Shown: positions 33,801 to 47,900 of the stretch, one piece after another
Position numbering within the stretch: the stretch's first letter is position 1
How the letters are laid out: the number at the start of each line of letters is the position of its first letter
Assembly: GCA_949152475.1 (NCBI GenBank)
Contig: OX424561.1
Span: forward strand, 9,176,001-9,240,000
Direction of reading: 5' to 3'
Origin: Terebella lapidaria
Lineage: Eukaryota > Annelida > Polychaeta > Terebellida > Terebellidae
Length of the DNA: 64,000 bases
Notes under the pieces: generated by a model
The model's database searches: none
The model's input: the letters and a program-made list of their open reading frames with translations, nothing else
Told to the model about the DNA's origin: nothing
Made by a program: the position numbers and the translations under genes

Positions 33801-36800
33801 AGTTCAATGTTCATCAACAAACATACAGCAAGCACCGTCTGCCAAGGTAACACCATGGCTAAGAGGCATGTCTTCTGTTGGGCCATGTGTAGTGATCAGA
33901 AGATCTGATCAGAAGATTGTCAACATCATGATGAGTGTTGACGATGTCTTCGCTGTCCTCACTGCTCTGTCCCTGGGAGTTGGTCCGCACTCGCACCCCA
34001 TACACCCCTTCCCCACCCGCCCCCTCCTAAGATACTCACATCTTCCTCGCTGTCATCGCTGTCGTCACTGCTCTTTCCCTGGGAGCTGGTCAGCACTCAC
34101 ACTCCGTACACCCCCTCCCCACCCGCCCCCTCCTAAGATACTCACATCTTCCTCGCTGTCGTCGCTGTCCTCACTGCTCTGTCCCTGGGAGTTGGTCTGC
34201 ACTCACACCCCGTACACCCCCTCCCCACCCGCCCCCTCCTTCCTAAGATACATCTTCCTCGCTATCGTCGGTCCTCACTGCTCTGTCCCTGGGAGTTGGT
34301 CTGCCCTCGCACCCCGTACACCCCCTCCCCACCCGCCCCCTCCTTCATAAGATACTCACATCTTCCTCGCTATCGTCGCTGTCCTCACTGCTATGTCCCT
34401 GTGAGTTGGTCCGCACTCGCACCCCGTACACCCCCTCCCCACCTGCCCCCTCCTTCCTAAGATACTCACATCTTCCTCGCTGTCGTCGCTGTCCTCACTG
34501 CTCTGTCCCTGGGAGTTGGTCCGCACTCGCACCCCGTACACCCCCTCCCCACCCGCCCCCTCCTTCCTAAGATACATCTTCCTCGCTATCGTCGTTGTCC
34601 TCACTGCTCTGTCCCTGGGAGTTGGTCTGGACTCACACCCCGTACACCCCCTCCCCACCCGCCCCCCTCCTTCCTAAGATACATCTTCCTCGCTATCGTC
34701 GTTGTCCTCACTGCTCTGTCCCTGGGAGTTGGTCCGCACTCGCACCCCGTACACCCCCTCCCCACCCGCCCCCTCCTTCCTAAGATACATCTTCCTCGCT
34801 ATCGTCGTTGTCCTCACTGCTCTGTCCCTGGGAGTTGGTCTGCACTCGCACCCCGTACACCCCCTCCCCACCCGCCCCCTCCTTCCTAAGGTACATCTTC
34901 CTCGCTATCGTCGCTGTCCTCACTGCTCTGTCCCTGGGAGTTGGTCCGCACTCACACCCCGTACACCCCCTCCCCACCCGCCCCCTCCTTCCTAAGGTAC
35001 ATCTTCCTCGCTATCGTCGCTGTCCTCACTGCTCTGTCCCTGGGAGTTGGTCTGCACTCACACCCCGTACACTCCCTCCCCACCCGACCCCTCCTTCCTA
35101 AGATACTCACATCTTCCTCGCTGTCGTCGCTGTCCTCACTGCTCTGTCCCTGGGAGTTGGTCTGGACTCACACCCCGTACACCCCCTCCCCACCCGCCCC
35201 CCTCCTTCCTAAGATACTCACATCTTCCTCGCTGTCGTCGCTGTCCTCACTGCTCTGTCCCTGGGAGTTGGTCTGCACTCGCACCCCGTACACCCCCTCC
35301 CCACCCGCCCCCTCCTTCCTAAGATACTCACATCTTCCTCGCTGTCGTCGCTGTCCTCACTGCTCTGTCCCTGGGAGTTGGTCCGCACTCGCACCCCGTA
35401 CACGCCCCGTGGCAGGTTGTGCTGCGACTCGGTCCGGGAAACCCGCCGCTCTCGTCGATCACTGGGGGCGCCACTCATCGAGTGATCACTGCTGTTTGGA
35501 CTCGTCTCAAACATTCCTGTGGGTAACAGCAGAAAAATGTCAGTTTGGTAATGTCATGGCTACACTTCTGAAAATAATTTATGAGATTGCATGGAGTGTG
35601 CAAACCTGCACGCTCAGAATCTAAGGATCAAACTGTAGCCTGGTGAAGTTGATATAACAACTTTATCATAATGTTGTCATCTGAATCATAATGCTCCCAA
35701 CCGGCACTAAACACGTAGGGCTTCCAATGACGGTTCATTTACACCTAACAATAGACAGGGTTGCAATACATCACACTGGCAAGGGACACCATGTTGAGCA
35801 AAAACACAATACTCTGTGTTACGCGTTGAGCAGTGAAAGCAGCCGATCATCAACACAACAGCCATGAATGATCTTTGTTTGGACATGTCCTTGAACAAAA
35901 GTAGCCATGTTTGCTGATCTACATGATACATGAAGTAGATCCATTCAGCTGCCTCGCGCTCCAACAGATCAACTCCGAGGGTATCTATTGGAAAATGACG
36001 GCCTTTATTGTGCATCAATGTAGGCATGAAAATCATGGATTATACCAGCAGCCGCAATCAACGGACTGGATTCATTGGGTGTAATGAGCCACAAATAAGG
36101 ACATGTACTTGAATACAATATTCGGGCTCCAATCCTGACAGAGCAGGACAGGGTAACCATGGTGACATAATAGTGAACAAATACACACAAGTAGTGGAAC
36201 TCGGCTCCGAAAAGCATATCTCTCAGTCACAACAGCTAATGTGCCATCGAATACTGACCTACACATGATTTACATGGTTGGCTCCTCAATCAAAACGCTA
36301 CCATTTAACCATAAAATATCCAACGTGTCATGCATACATGTACCAGTGTACATGTACTTCTTGGTAAAGATCTTTGAACTTAACATGTTGAATGCAGAGT
36401 GCCAAACAATATTAGATTACCGATGAATTTCAAGTCAACAGTTTGAAACATAGAATGAACTGAAGCAACACATACAAATCCAGTACGATAAAATTCAGAA
36501 GTCCCATGGTATACTGCACAAGTGAAAAATTACAGGTAGGAATGTTCCATTTTCATATTCAAAAGCTCAATACGAAGATGTCAATCACTGTAACAACAGA
36601 TCAAACATTGAATGGAGATCAAAGCAAACAACTTCAAGGTCAGGTGAGTTCGACCAAGTCTTTTAGCAAGTTTATAATGAAATGCATGTGAAGGATAAAT
36701 GCAAGTAACTAGGCTTTGTCACCATCCAAATTACATGTAGGGCTTTAGGACCATGTACATAAAATTATGATTCAAAACTTTCCATTTGTTTGAACACCCG

Positions 36801-39800
36801 AAGAACAATAAATGTATCTAAATATAGTAAATTTACGAAAATCAGTTTGATCACAATAACGCCTTTCATTATTCATCATAAAGGCAAATTTTCTGAGAAA
36901 CTGTTATCACACCATACAATCATGCAGCTTATCAATAAATACATGTGCAGCATTATGGGTTACGTCAAACAAACATGCAAGATTTGTGCGAATGAACAGA
37001 AAGGCATGCAGTGCTAAGTCAGTGTTATAGAGTGTTTTGGCAACTATACCATGTATACAGGCCACCCCTGGTGGGGGACAGTATTGACTGGGCTGTGTCG
37101 GCTCTAGGCAGCCGCTGAGAACAGAACCACTCAGCCAAGTGATACAGGCAGCTAGACACTCACACGGCCCAAATTAATTCATCATAATAGTTATTTACTC
37201 CTCCTATACGTGACGGCATTCATCAAACAAAACTTTACCTCCTTGCGAATGACTAAATTATTCGGGAGTGTTTGACTGGGCCCATTCTTCTCATGGACAT
37301 GTTCATGTTGCGGCACCATGGCGAGGATACTAGTACCATTCTCTCCCAGACCATAATTGTATTTGTACCATGTGTACTTTTTATCAGTACTTATATTATC
37401 TGTTAATATTATTACAGGTGAGGGGAACAGTTTCAAACCACCAGCAGCAGAAGAAGATTTCGACAACTGTACATCACCCACAGGTGACAGCACTGTCACA
37501 ATCCAACTGTGACGATTGATCATGGGACATTACATGAGCCTGCTATAGGGATTGGCTCGAAGCCAACACGTAAAAGACGTCATACATGTAGTTTTTTGTG
37601 CCTGGGATTGTGTGGGTAGACAAATAGCCATAAATCTTCAGAAAAGTCTCAAACAATCCTGCTACTAACCATGCAGACAACAATACATTTTACATAAGAT
37701 TTTGGCGACAATAGAGTTGGTACATTTTAGCCTCACATCGATCACAAAAAAATGACATCGACAGGAATTTTTTTTTTTTCAATTTACTTCCCCGGTGGGA
37801 CTGGGAATGATGTCATGGCCATGAATTCAGGCGAGTCATAGCACTGGGGCACCTCTCACTCGGTGCAGCAATCAATAACTAACGACAATACTCCCGTCTT
37901 CACGGTCGACTTACATAGCCAGACGATAGAACCAACAACAGGGAGAGCGAGGGAGGCGGGGGGATACTTGGATCTAGACCAGATTTTCATGTGGGAAGAG
38001 AGCATCCACTATTTGCAAGTGAAGCGTGCAGAGACATTCTGAGCACAGCTCGAGCCTGGGACCTAACTGACTAGAATCAAGGAGATGCGAGCGATGATAA
38101 ACATTGGATCGTTCCATGGTTTCAATTGCCAGAATCTAGGTGACATATTGCAAGTTCGAAAATGCCAAAGATTAATATTTTAAGAGGACAGGATTATAAA
38201 TTTCGTTCTCTTAGTACATACCACCCAACAACTTCAAACCAATGGGAAACTTGATGTATTTGTAACTATTTACTGATGTACAATGTAATACCTCTGGTAT
38301 TTTATGACATACAAAACATATCTTGAGTTTCATAAGATGGCTTGCAGGAATCACATTTGGTTTGGAGACTCTCACCTTTGCCCACAACACCGCCAGGCAC
38401 TTTGTCGTCATCGATGTCCGTCTGTCCATGTGTGTGCGTCGCCGCCATGCCCAGTGGCGACAGCATGCCTGCAATTCACGTAACCATGGTAATACACAGA
38501 GGGAAAACACCACACCACACTACTGCATGTATGCCTGGGGGAGCATTAGAAGCACCTTCTCTGAATGGAAACTACAGAGTACTAGTATCTTCAGAAGTGT
38601 GATATATGGGTTGCAGGAAATTACGCAATCATTGTCCACATATTGCTAGATAATTGGTTATAATTATTTCCTCAGACGCCAAATAGATAATGTGATTATT
38701 ACACACACACACAAGAATCTCATTTCCACTATCAGCTTCATTTAATTCCCTGCGGTATCCTGCTAGCAGCTTGAGATCTCCTGTATCACAGACCTGCTCT
38801 TCTAGTAGCAATCTCCCTTCCTGCTGTGTTAACACGCTTGGTATATTGCAAAGGGCAACGAATATTGATGACGGCAATCAATGTATGACTTTGCATGTCC
38901 GGCACACACTATCAATCAACTTACATACTTATCAGGAAATACAGGATACAACTATCCAATTACTGTAAGAAGGTATGCAGCCAGATAAATGTATAATTGA
39001 TTGCCAACTGTAGCAGGAGATGATCATCCAGGATGAAGAGACATTTGATTACTGGGTTACCAGTATTGAGTAATGCCAGGACTGACAGGTGTAGAGGTGT
39101 CGCAGTAGCGAGTGAATGATGTAACAGGTACATGTTAACTGCTACATGTTAACTGTGGAGTGTCTGCACTGTGACAGAACATACAGCATGAGGCAGAAAA
39201 TAGCTGCACAATCTGACACTATAGGTGTGCTCATGTGTGAAACATGGCCTGAGTATTTCCCAGTGTGCATGGAACTATAGATGCTAATTGATTGTGCTCA
39301 CAGTGTGGTGTCTTCTTCCCATGGGATTCTATTCATAGCAAACAGGGTTATTGTATACTGCAGATGGGTAATAATAAGGCCACACGTGGGAGAACTATCC
39401 TACTGTGTTTTGGATTGCAACCACAGACATGCTGTGAATATCATTTCCATGAGTTATAAAGTTACTACAGGGTCACAGAACAGTCAATCACACTATCAAA
39501 CTTTGTGCTAGTCTCGCAAACACACACAGAGATCTATACAAGGTGACAAACTTATGTGACACACATGGTGCAGCAAGAGGAAAACATCCAGACCACTCAC
39601 TCTTCGACTGCGACTGTTGCTGTTTCTTGCGCTCCTTGTTTTTGTTGGCGTAGGATCCGGCCGCGGGTTCAGAGCCCGGGGGGTGGTCTGCGTAACCCTT
39701 CCCGACAATGGCGACGTCAGCGTTAGGGTTTTTGGCGAAAGTGACGCCGCCATGGGGCTTGTAGTCTGCGTACTGTTTGGAGTCGGCCAGACTGGAGCGG

Positions 39801-42800
39801 CTGTCCGTCGCTAGCGGTGTCTGGTCCAGGCTCGGCGGCGGACTTGTCTTACGAGCAACAGCTCGTGGCTTGGACTCCATCGGCAGGTCTATCCCTCTGA
39901 AACAGGCATAAGTTGTATAATCACTACACTGGCAAACACGTGGTCAGTCCATTTTTTCCTGTATTGAATGGCTGCGCATAGCAAATGTGAAGCCTTTAAC
40001 AAGGTTAGTGACCCCGTCTGGGCCTTTGCTTCTGTTACCATGGTCACTGTAAAATATTTGCGGCTAGAAATATTTGAGGTTGCGGAGATTTAATTTTGCG
40101 GATTTGAGCTGTCATGTGTATTACGTATATAGAAGACAAATACATGTATTTGCAGTCGATTAATTTTGCAGCTGGAAAAAACCCGCGAAATCCACAAAAT
40201 AAATTGACCGCATTTATTTATGTCTTTTTACAATACTGACCTGTTCCTGTCCTGTTTGAGGGTAGATGTACTGCTGTAGATGCCACTCTCGCCGGCCGTG
40301 GAGGGGGGACTTGGAGATCGAGACTGTTGACTCTCCATGCTCTCAAGCCGCTGGAAGATTTTCTCGACCTTTTTCTTAGAGGCGCTGTTCCGGATTCTTC
40401 GCAGGGACAAGTTCATCTGTGATGAAACAGTTGTTTTATACATGGAATGTACCTTGACACACCTACATGTAACAGGTGAAAGTCTCCATGAATGTTTCAT
40501 AACACAGTTATCATTTATGGTTCACATATATTTATGTACATTAATAGGAATATTGATTAAATTTGGTTTTTCAAATACATACATACATGTTTTAGTTGGG
40601 GGGTGTAAAATCTACAAAACCATTCTATCTTACATGTTTCATGTACTTCAATGGATATAGGATAACTCGAAGATATACATGTACTAACATCAGGAGCCTC
40701 TTCATCATCATCAAAGATGCTGTCCCTGGCGCTGTCCAGCCCGTCGTCGTCACGGAAACCCTTGGAGTTATCAATGGGTATCGGAGGGACCTTCCGCTTG
40801 GACGACACACTACGCACTAGCGACGGTTTGGTCGGGATCGGCGTCGGTTTCTCGGAGTTTGACTTGCCTGAGACAGGAAGACAGATTACAGTGAATACTG
40901 AGTGACATTTAACTACCTAGTTGTCATGGACCAGAACCCTGTCTCACTATAGTTATGGTAACCTTATCACATTTACCACTAAATCACTTAAAGAGGTTAG
41001 TGTGCACAGTTAGACTTAATTCTTATCTAATTGCCCATGCAACTGCAAGTATCTGGAGTCTCAGCCTCGATAAAATCTGCAAGGACGGAAGAAAGTCTTG
41101 TTCTACCTTTCTTGTCATCGGCCGGCTCCCCCCAGTCAGGCAAGAATGGGGCAGTTGTTGGAGAGTCTAAAACATAAGGCACCTTTCTTGTCAATCAATA
41201 CAGCAGTTTACAACAACAGTAACCACATCGGTAGTAATACTGTGAACATAGTGGCCGCTGTCAACTACTGACAGATCTACAACAACTAGTCACAACAACT
41301 CATGCAGTGATGTCCAACAGGAAAACACTGTCATTTATTATTGACAAAGTTGGACACAGTACACATACATGTGTCATGTTAATAACTCATGCACTGTTAG
41401 TTGTGAAGAACAGACTGTAAACTACGTTTGGAACCAGGAATTCAACATGCATGCCCCGTGCTAAAACATTTTGAATACTATGTGACAAAAAACATGAATG
41501 TACAGTGATTCATGCCAACTACAAGTAAAATGCATGCAATGGCATGGCCACAGGACAGAAATAGAACATGAAGAGTCCAAAAAGCTCAGGAATCTTTTTT
41601 AGGCATATCAATTATGATAAATGCAGTGATGGCAGAGATTTTCTTATCTTTTTTGCAGCATACCAATTGCAATTATGTTTAGATTAAAATGATCATGATT
41701 ACATGTACCTTGATTATATTCAATGGCAGGCGACAGAGCATCTACACGCAATTTTAGGCCCTGGATCAGAAAATCACAGACCACGAGGAGATCTGTATTT
41801 TCTGCACACTAGCCGGTTATGTTTTGTATTGATCACCAATGTACATGTCTGACACTCTCTGGAGCTAGCTGTACTCCCCATGTTGTATTTGAGCCTGTAA
41901 TGGGTAATGTGGCCAGTACCTTGTATGGGCCTGAGGTGGAGTTTGGGTTTCAGGGTCTCCTCAAACATGGCTGGATCCGACCATGACTGAGAGAAGGATG
42001 TGGGCACAGCCTGGTCCACGCGCTCAGTGACCTCACTGCGAGGGTACCCTCGCGCTGACGCAGAACTCGCACGGATTTGGGGATTTGGCGGATTTTTCCC
42101 CATCGTGGAGTATGTGCTACTGTCTACTGTATCCATGGCAACGACTGCTGGACCCCCAACTGGTGCTGGTGCAAACATTGAAACAGAACTGGTTGCCATA
42201 GCTACAGTGACACAAATAAACCAAGGTTGTGCTAAAAATGTGGAAAACAAATGTGTGTGGTAAAATATTGGTGCATGCTTTAACAATCCAATCTTGCAAT
42301 GGGGCTGTAATAAATGCTGAACAAATTGCAAAATTATATTATGGTACACCAGTTACATACATGTATATGATTTTTAACTAAATTGATATACAGCGTGCAT
42401 AGAAGCCGTTATTGATGCTAGAAATCTCATTGAATATGTAACAAATTCTGTCATATTTCAATGGAATTTTTGCATAATATTTCAGGATATTGGACAACAT
42501 TTATAAAATCAGAAAGGCTCGTACCAAAATGCTTTACTGCTAAATCTAAAAGCACATTTATCTATTTTGAACAGTAATAATGATATAACATCTCTCTAAC
42601 TAGACGTCAAGGCCTAAAGATGCCTTGGAGGCATTTCGGTGTGATGATTAATTTATAATATATACTAGATATCGACGAAAAAGAAAAATGCCGACTCGGC
42701 AAAAAAATTTCGGGTCAAGGTCAAAGTTCATCCATAATACCAATTAGACATGTTTGTCTAGGGCGACGAGTCCAAAAATAACGTCCGTTTCGCTCTACGA

Positions 42801-44948
42801 AGCATCGTTTCTGAGATATCGACGAAAACGAGAAATGCCGACTCGGCAAAAAAATTTCGGGTCAAGGTCAAAGTTCATCCATAATACCCATTAGACATGT
42901 TTGTCTAGAGCGACGAGTCCGAAAATAACGTCCGTCTCGCTCTACGACACACCGTTTCCAAGATATCGACGAAGCCGAAAAATGCCGACTCGGCCAAAAA
43001 ATTTTGGGTCAAGGTCAAAGTTCATCCATAATACCCTTAAGACATGTTTGTCTAGGGCGACGAGTCCGAAAATAACGTCCGTTTCGCTCTACGAAGCACC
43101 GTTTCCGAGATATCGACGAAAACGAAAAATGCCGACTCGGCAAAAAAATATCGGGTCAAGGTCAAAGTTCATCCATAATACCCTCTAGACATGTTTGTCT
43201 AGGGCGACGAGTCCGAAAATAACGTCCGTTTCGCTCTACGAAGCACCGTTTCCGAGATATCGACGAAAACGAAAAATGCCGACTCGGCAAAAAAATTCAA
43301 GGTCAAGGTCAAAGTTCATCCATAATACCCCTCAGACATGTTTGTCTAGGGCGACGAGTCCGAAAATAATGTCCGTTTCGCTCTACGACACACCGTTTCC
43401 GAGATATCGACGAAAACGAAAAATGCCGACTCGGCAAAAAAATTTCGGGTCAAGGTCAAAGTTCATCCATAATACCCCTTAGACATGTTTGTCTAGGGCG
43501 ACGAGTCCGAAAATAACGTCCGTTTCGCTCTACGATGCACCGTTTCCGAGATATCGACGAAAACGAAAAATGCCGACTCGGCAAAAAATTTTGGGTCAAA
43601 GTTCATCTATAATACCCTTTAAACATGTTTGTCTAGGGCGACGAGTCCGAAAATACTGTCCGTTTCGCTCTACGACGCACCGTTTCCGAGATATCCATGA
43701 AAACGAAAAATGCCGACTCGGCGAAAAAATTTCGGGTCAAGGTCAAAGTTCATCCATAATACCCCTTAGACATGTTTGTCTAGTGCGACGAGTCCGAAAA
43801 TAACGTCCGTTTCGCTCTACGACGCACCGTTTCCGAGATATCGACGAAAACGAAAAATGCCGACTCGGCAAAAAAATTTCGGGTCAAGGTCAAAGTTCAT
43901 CCATAATACCCCTTAGACATGTTTGTCTAGGGCGACGAGTCCGAAAATAACGTCCGTTTCGCTCTACGATGCACCGTTTCCGAGATATCGACGAAAACGA
44001 AAAATGCCGACTCGGCAAAAAATTTCGGGTCAAGGTCAAAGTTCATCTATAATACCCTTTAGACATGTTTGTCTAGGGCGACGAGTCCGAAAATAACGTC
44101 CGTTTCGCTCTACGACGCACCGTTTCCGAGATATCGACGGAAACGAAAAATGCCGACTCGGCAAAAAAATTTCGGGTCAAGGTCAAAGTTCATCTATAAT
44201 ACCCTTTAGACATGTTTGTCTAGGGCGACGAGTCCGAAAATAACGTCCGTTTCGCTCTACGACGCACCGTTTCCGAGATATGCAGGATGCCTCAAGGATG
44301 ACTCAGCAAAAAATTATTTCGACCTCTAAGTCAAAGGTCGTTTGAGGTATCGATCCCAAAATCAATAGGGTTCTTCCCTGGTGATATATAAACCTCCGTG
44401 CAAAATTCTGCAACTATTGCCTGTATATTTTTCGAGTTATCGTCCGGAAACCAAGTTTCAAGATCAGCCTCGATTTCATCCTCACGGACCTCACGGACCT
44501 CGGAGCCGGATCAAAAAAAAAAATTCCCCTTAGAGATGTTTGTCTAGGGCGACGAGTCCAAAAATAACGTCCGTTTCGCTCTACGACGCACGGTTTCCGA
44601 GATATGCAGAAAGCCTCAAGGATGAATCAGCAAAAAATTATTTTGACCTCTAGGTCAAAGGTCGTTTGACGGATCGATCCCAAAATCAATAGGGTTCTTC
44701 CCTGGTGGCATATGAACCTCCATGCAGAGTTCTGCAACTATTGCATAAATATTTTTCCAGTTATCGTCCGGAAAGCAAGTCTTAAAATTAGCCTTGATTT
44801 CATCCTCACGGACCTCACGGACCTCGGATCCTGCTCAAAAAGAATAGGGTTCTTCCACATATCATTTCTGACTTGCGGTGAAAATTTGACGAGGATCCGT
44901 CAAGGCAAACTAAAGTTATCGTCCGGAAACCAAAAGTGGCGGAAGAAG

Positions 44949-44979
<31 letters not shown>

Positions 44980-47900
44980 CTGCTAAAACCATAAAGGCAT
45001 TTCTGCCGAAATGCCTTAATTAATGAACCACAAAACCATGCAGTGCATACATCCAACAGCAATACATCCAGGGTGTTATTGGTGCATTAGTCCTAACTGA
45101 CCTATCCCAAATCCAGTTTGTCCGAATCTTTTTACTTCATTTTTGACATTCTCTGCAAAACGCTAATATTGGCCAAAGAGAAATTTTCTGACGTATTTTG
45201 TGAAACTCGGATAACTTTTGGGGGCATATGGGATAGGTCAATTACTCTACCTAACATGTACCTATTTTAAATCAAATATCTCATAATAAGGATTGATATT
45301 TGTATCATATTGAAATCTTTCTCTCCAAGCTTACAGAACAAATTACAGATCTATGTTAGCTGCGTTGTTGGCATACCAATGTCACTGTCCCTGCCCCCAT
45401 GGACTGAGTAGGGAGCCTTCGAACCTGAGTCCTCATTCATCTGGCGCCGGTACTTGTTCATGTGGATCTGACGGTACGAGCCTGCAACCAAACAATAAAC
45501 ACAGGTTTATGTAAACATGTAGCTTCTACGAGTAACAGCTTCGAATGGATAATTATTACACATTACGTTATATATCTATAGGTGTAACCGTGTTCACTAC
45601 CGTATTTATTCAATTAGTTCGAACAGCTAAAAATAATTAAATTTTGAAATGTTCGAATTATTAGATTCACGATAAAATCGTCCGTCAAAACGAAAAAAAT
45701 CCCAAACCCAGATCGATCATGCCATGGCAGATAGGCCTACGCGAGTTGACAGATGCCGCTCATGGAGTCATGCTGGCTGGTTAGGGCCTGTACGATTGAT
45801 AGGTTAACTGCAGACAACTAGCATTTTAAAAAAAAACTTGAATAACTGGCTGCTAAATCACCGGGTAACTGTAATTTATAATCTCGCATTGATGCTAGAT
45901 TCTAGTCATATTGCAAGTGCAATCGAGTCACTCGACTCGGAAAATCTTCAATGGCCCGCAAACCGCCTGGCACTATGAGGTCCGCGCTTTCTGTCACATA
46001 CCCTAGCATTGGAAGGCCTAATCGCGATCACTGCCACCTGGCGAATATATCGCTGATTACTCATTTGGTAGTGCTGCCACCTGGCGAGTTGTAAGTTTTG
46101 GCAGCTGACAAGTTGATTTTGTTCGTTGTTTCAATTGAAATTTCGATCGTAAATTTGACTGTTCGAACTAAACGAGTCAATTTGAAAATTATTTGTTTGA
46201 ATAATTTCTGGTGTTCGAATTATTAGAGTGTTCGAACTAATTGAATAAATACGGTATTATATATCAAGGTCTGGCTTTTCTTGTAGCTAGTGGTACCAAA
46301 GATTCTCTATACCAAGATAGTCCACTCAGGCCAAAAAGGATGTGAAAAATTGAACAGTGTCGATCCTGGCGGTGAGACTGAAAGTTGGATGTATTTCCAA
46401 TAGTGACGGGGGTTTTCATTAAAAAAATGACGTTTTGGTCACAAATATTCATTCATGAAAACTCAAATGTAGTAATTCCTCAGTCTCACCGCCAGGGGCA
46501 TTTTTCGCTTCGTTTTGGCCTGAGTGGGCTATCTTAGTATAGGAAATCTTTGGTGGTACTGACTGTCCCCAAGTGAGTGACAAGGTCTGGCATTGTGTAG
46601 GTACCGGGTACCAGACTGACAGTCACTCATACCTGGCTCAGGCGGTTCCTCCTGTCCACTCCCGCTAGCCGTCGCTTTCTTCTTGCCACGGTTCTTCTCG
46701 TTTCCGAAGTCCTCCCCTCCCCAGGTGGTCTTAGGCTTGACCTGCCCACGACCTTCTCGAGCCTCGGCTGACGAGTTTCCCTGCAAGAAGCCAATAATTG
46801 ATCCATTTATCGATGGACTGCATCATTATTTGTAAACACTATACATGTATTATGTGAAAGTGGGACTAACATGACGTGGTCAAACATGTACAAATGTAAT
46901 ATTATTAGAAGTTATTAAAGCTGGGATGGATGAAGTTTGGGTAACAACAAAGTAAGACATTTGTGTCTTCTTGTCGAAGAATACCATGTGACAAATTCCT
47001 ACAAATGTGTCATCAACAGAAATAAACATGCTGATGACAAGGATGTTAATTAATTAACCATGCTCATTAATTTACCTTTTTTCACATGTACATGTACTGT
47101 AATAAGAGTTGGTCAAAATTCTTACTGAGAGTTTTTCATGTACTATATATACATGATATATATCATTCATACAGTACATACATGTACATGCAGCTTTCAT
47201 TCATACTTCTAAAGACATGTATACAATACAATTTCATTATTTCCCCCAAACCATTTTCATCACATAAACCTTATTAGTGTATGATATTGGTATTCTACAC
47301 AGGTCTATTTCAATAAGCACTAGTACCGAGTAATTATTCTGACTTTGGGTGCAAAAGTATGTTGCGGTTCACTTGGATTATCAAAGCCTATGTGCACATA
47401 CATCGTAACACAGCGAAGAAAGTACACACTTCAACTTGTTGGGCAACACTGTTGGAGATTTTCATATTGTTTGTTGAAAAGGTGGGTGTTTATGTACATT
47501 TATATGATCTATACACAGCGAAACACTATAAACATGATAAAAGGTATGTGCAAACTCAACACATACGATTAATAGGTACAGTATACTAGATAAGGCTGAC
47601 CAAGGCCACTTGGTCTATCCTCGACCCAAGTTTTCTTTTGTAAGTTATAAGTTATTGGGTGTTTGCACTGGTAGGTTTGACCTCTGTAACCTGGCCTATC
47701 ACTATACATGCTATATGCCACAGCAGATTCTCAAAGACAATTCAGGATATAAGAAATGGAGTGCAATAAAATCTGATTATATCATATGTGTCCCCGTCCA
47801 AGTAGATCTGATACAGATCATAGTAATATAAATCAGGCACAAACAGATTTTTATTGGCATTATTCGGTGATTTCAAGCACCTATTACCCAGAGGTGCTTG

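Larger units (their letters stand above)
42612..45024. mobile_element. Helentron-associated / 'pearl'-like element with satellite core
   Basis: The left end (AAAGATGCCTTGGAGGCATT, then TCGG) and the right end share AGGCATTTCGG as inverted motifs. The right end carries a perfect 8-bp hairpin (AGGCATTT / AAATGCCT, 6-base loop) close to the terminus. Between them are a tandem core of 147-bp units, a twice-repeated block of about 324 bp and a poly-A stretch. Short inverted ends, a subterminal hairpin and a satellite core are the features of HINE elements, including bivalve 'pearl' repeats. No Rep/helicase frame is present, so it is non-autonomous. It sits in TOGARAM1 intron 3. Confidence 0.65.

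Noticed and set aside
33868-35624. Plus-strand proline-rich frames up to 227 codons
   Set aside because: They are the antisense of the TOGARAM1 exon 10 minisatellite and carry no independent coding signal.
42901-43803. Open frames of about 95-104 codons repeating MSRATSPKITSVSLYD-like peptides
   Set aside because: They are a by-product of a 147-bp satellite unit being divisible by three; no start context, splice or similarity supports coding.
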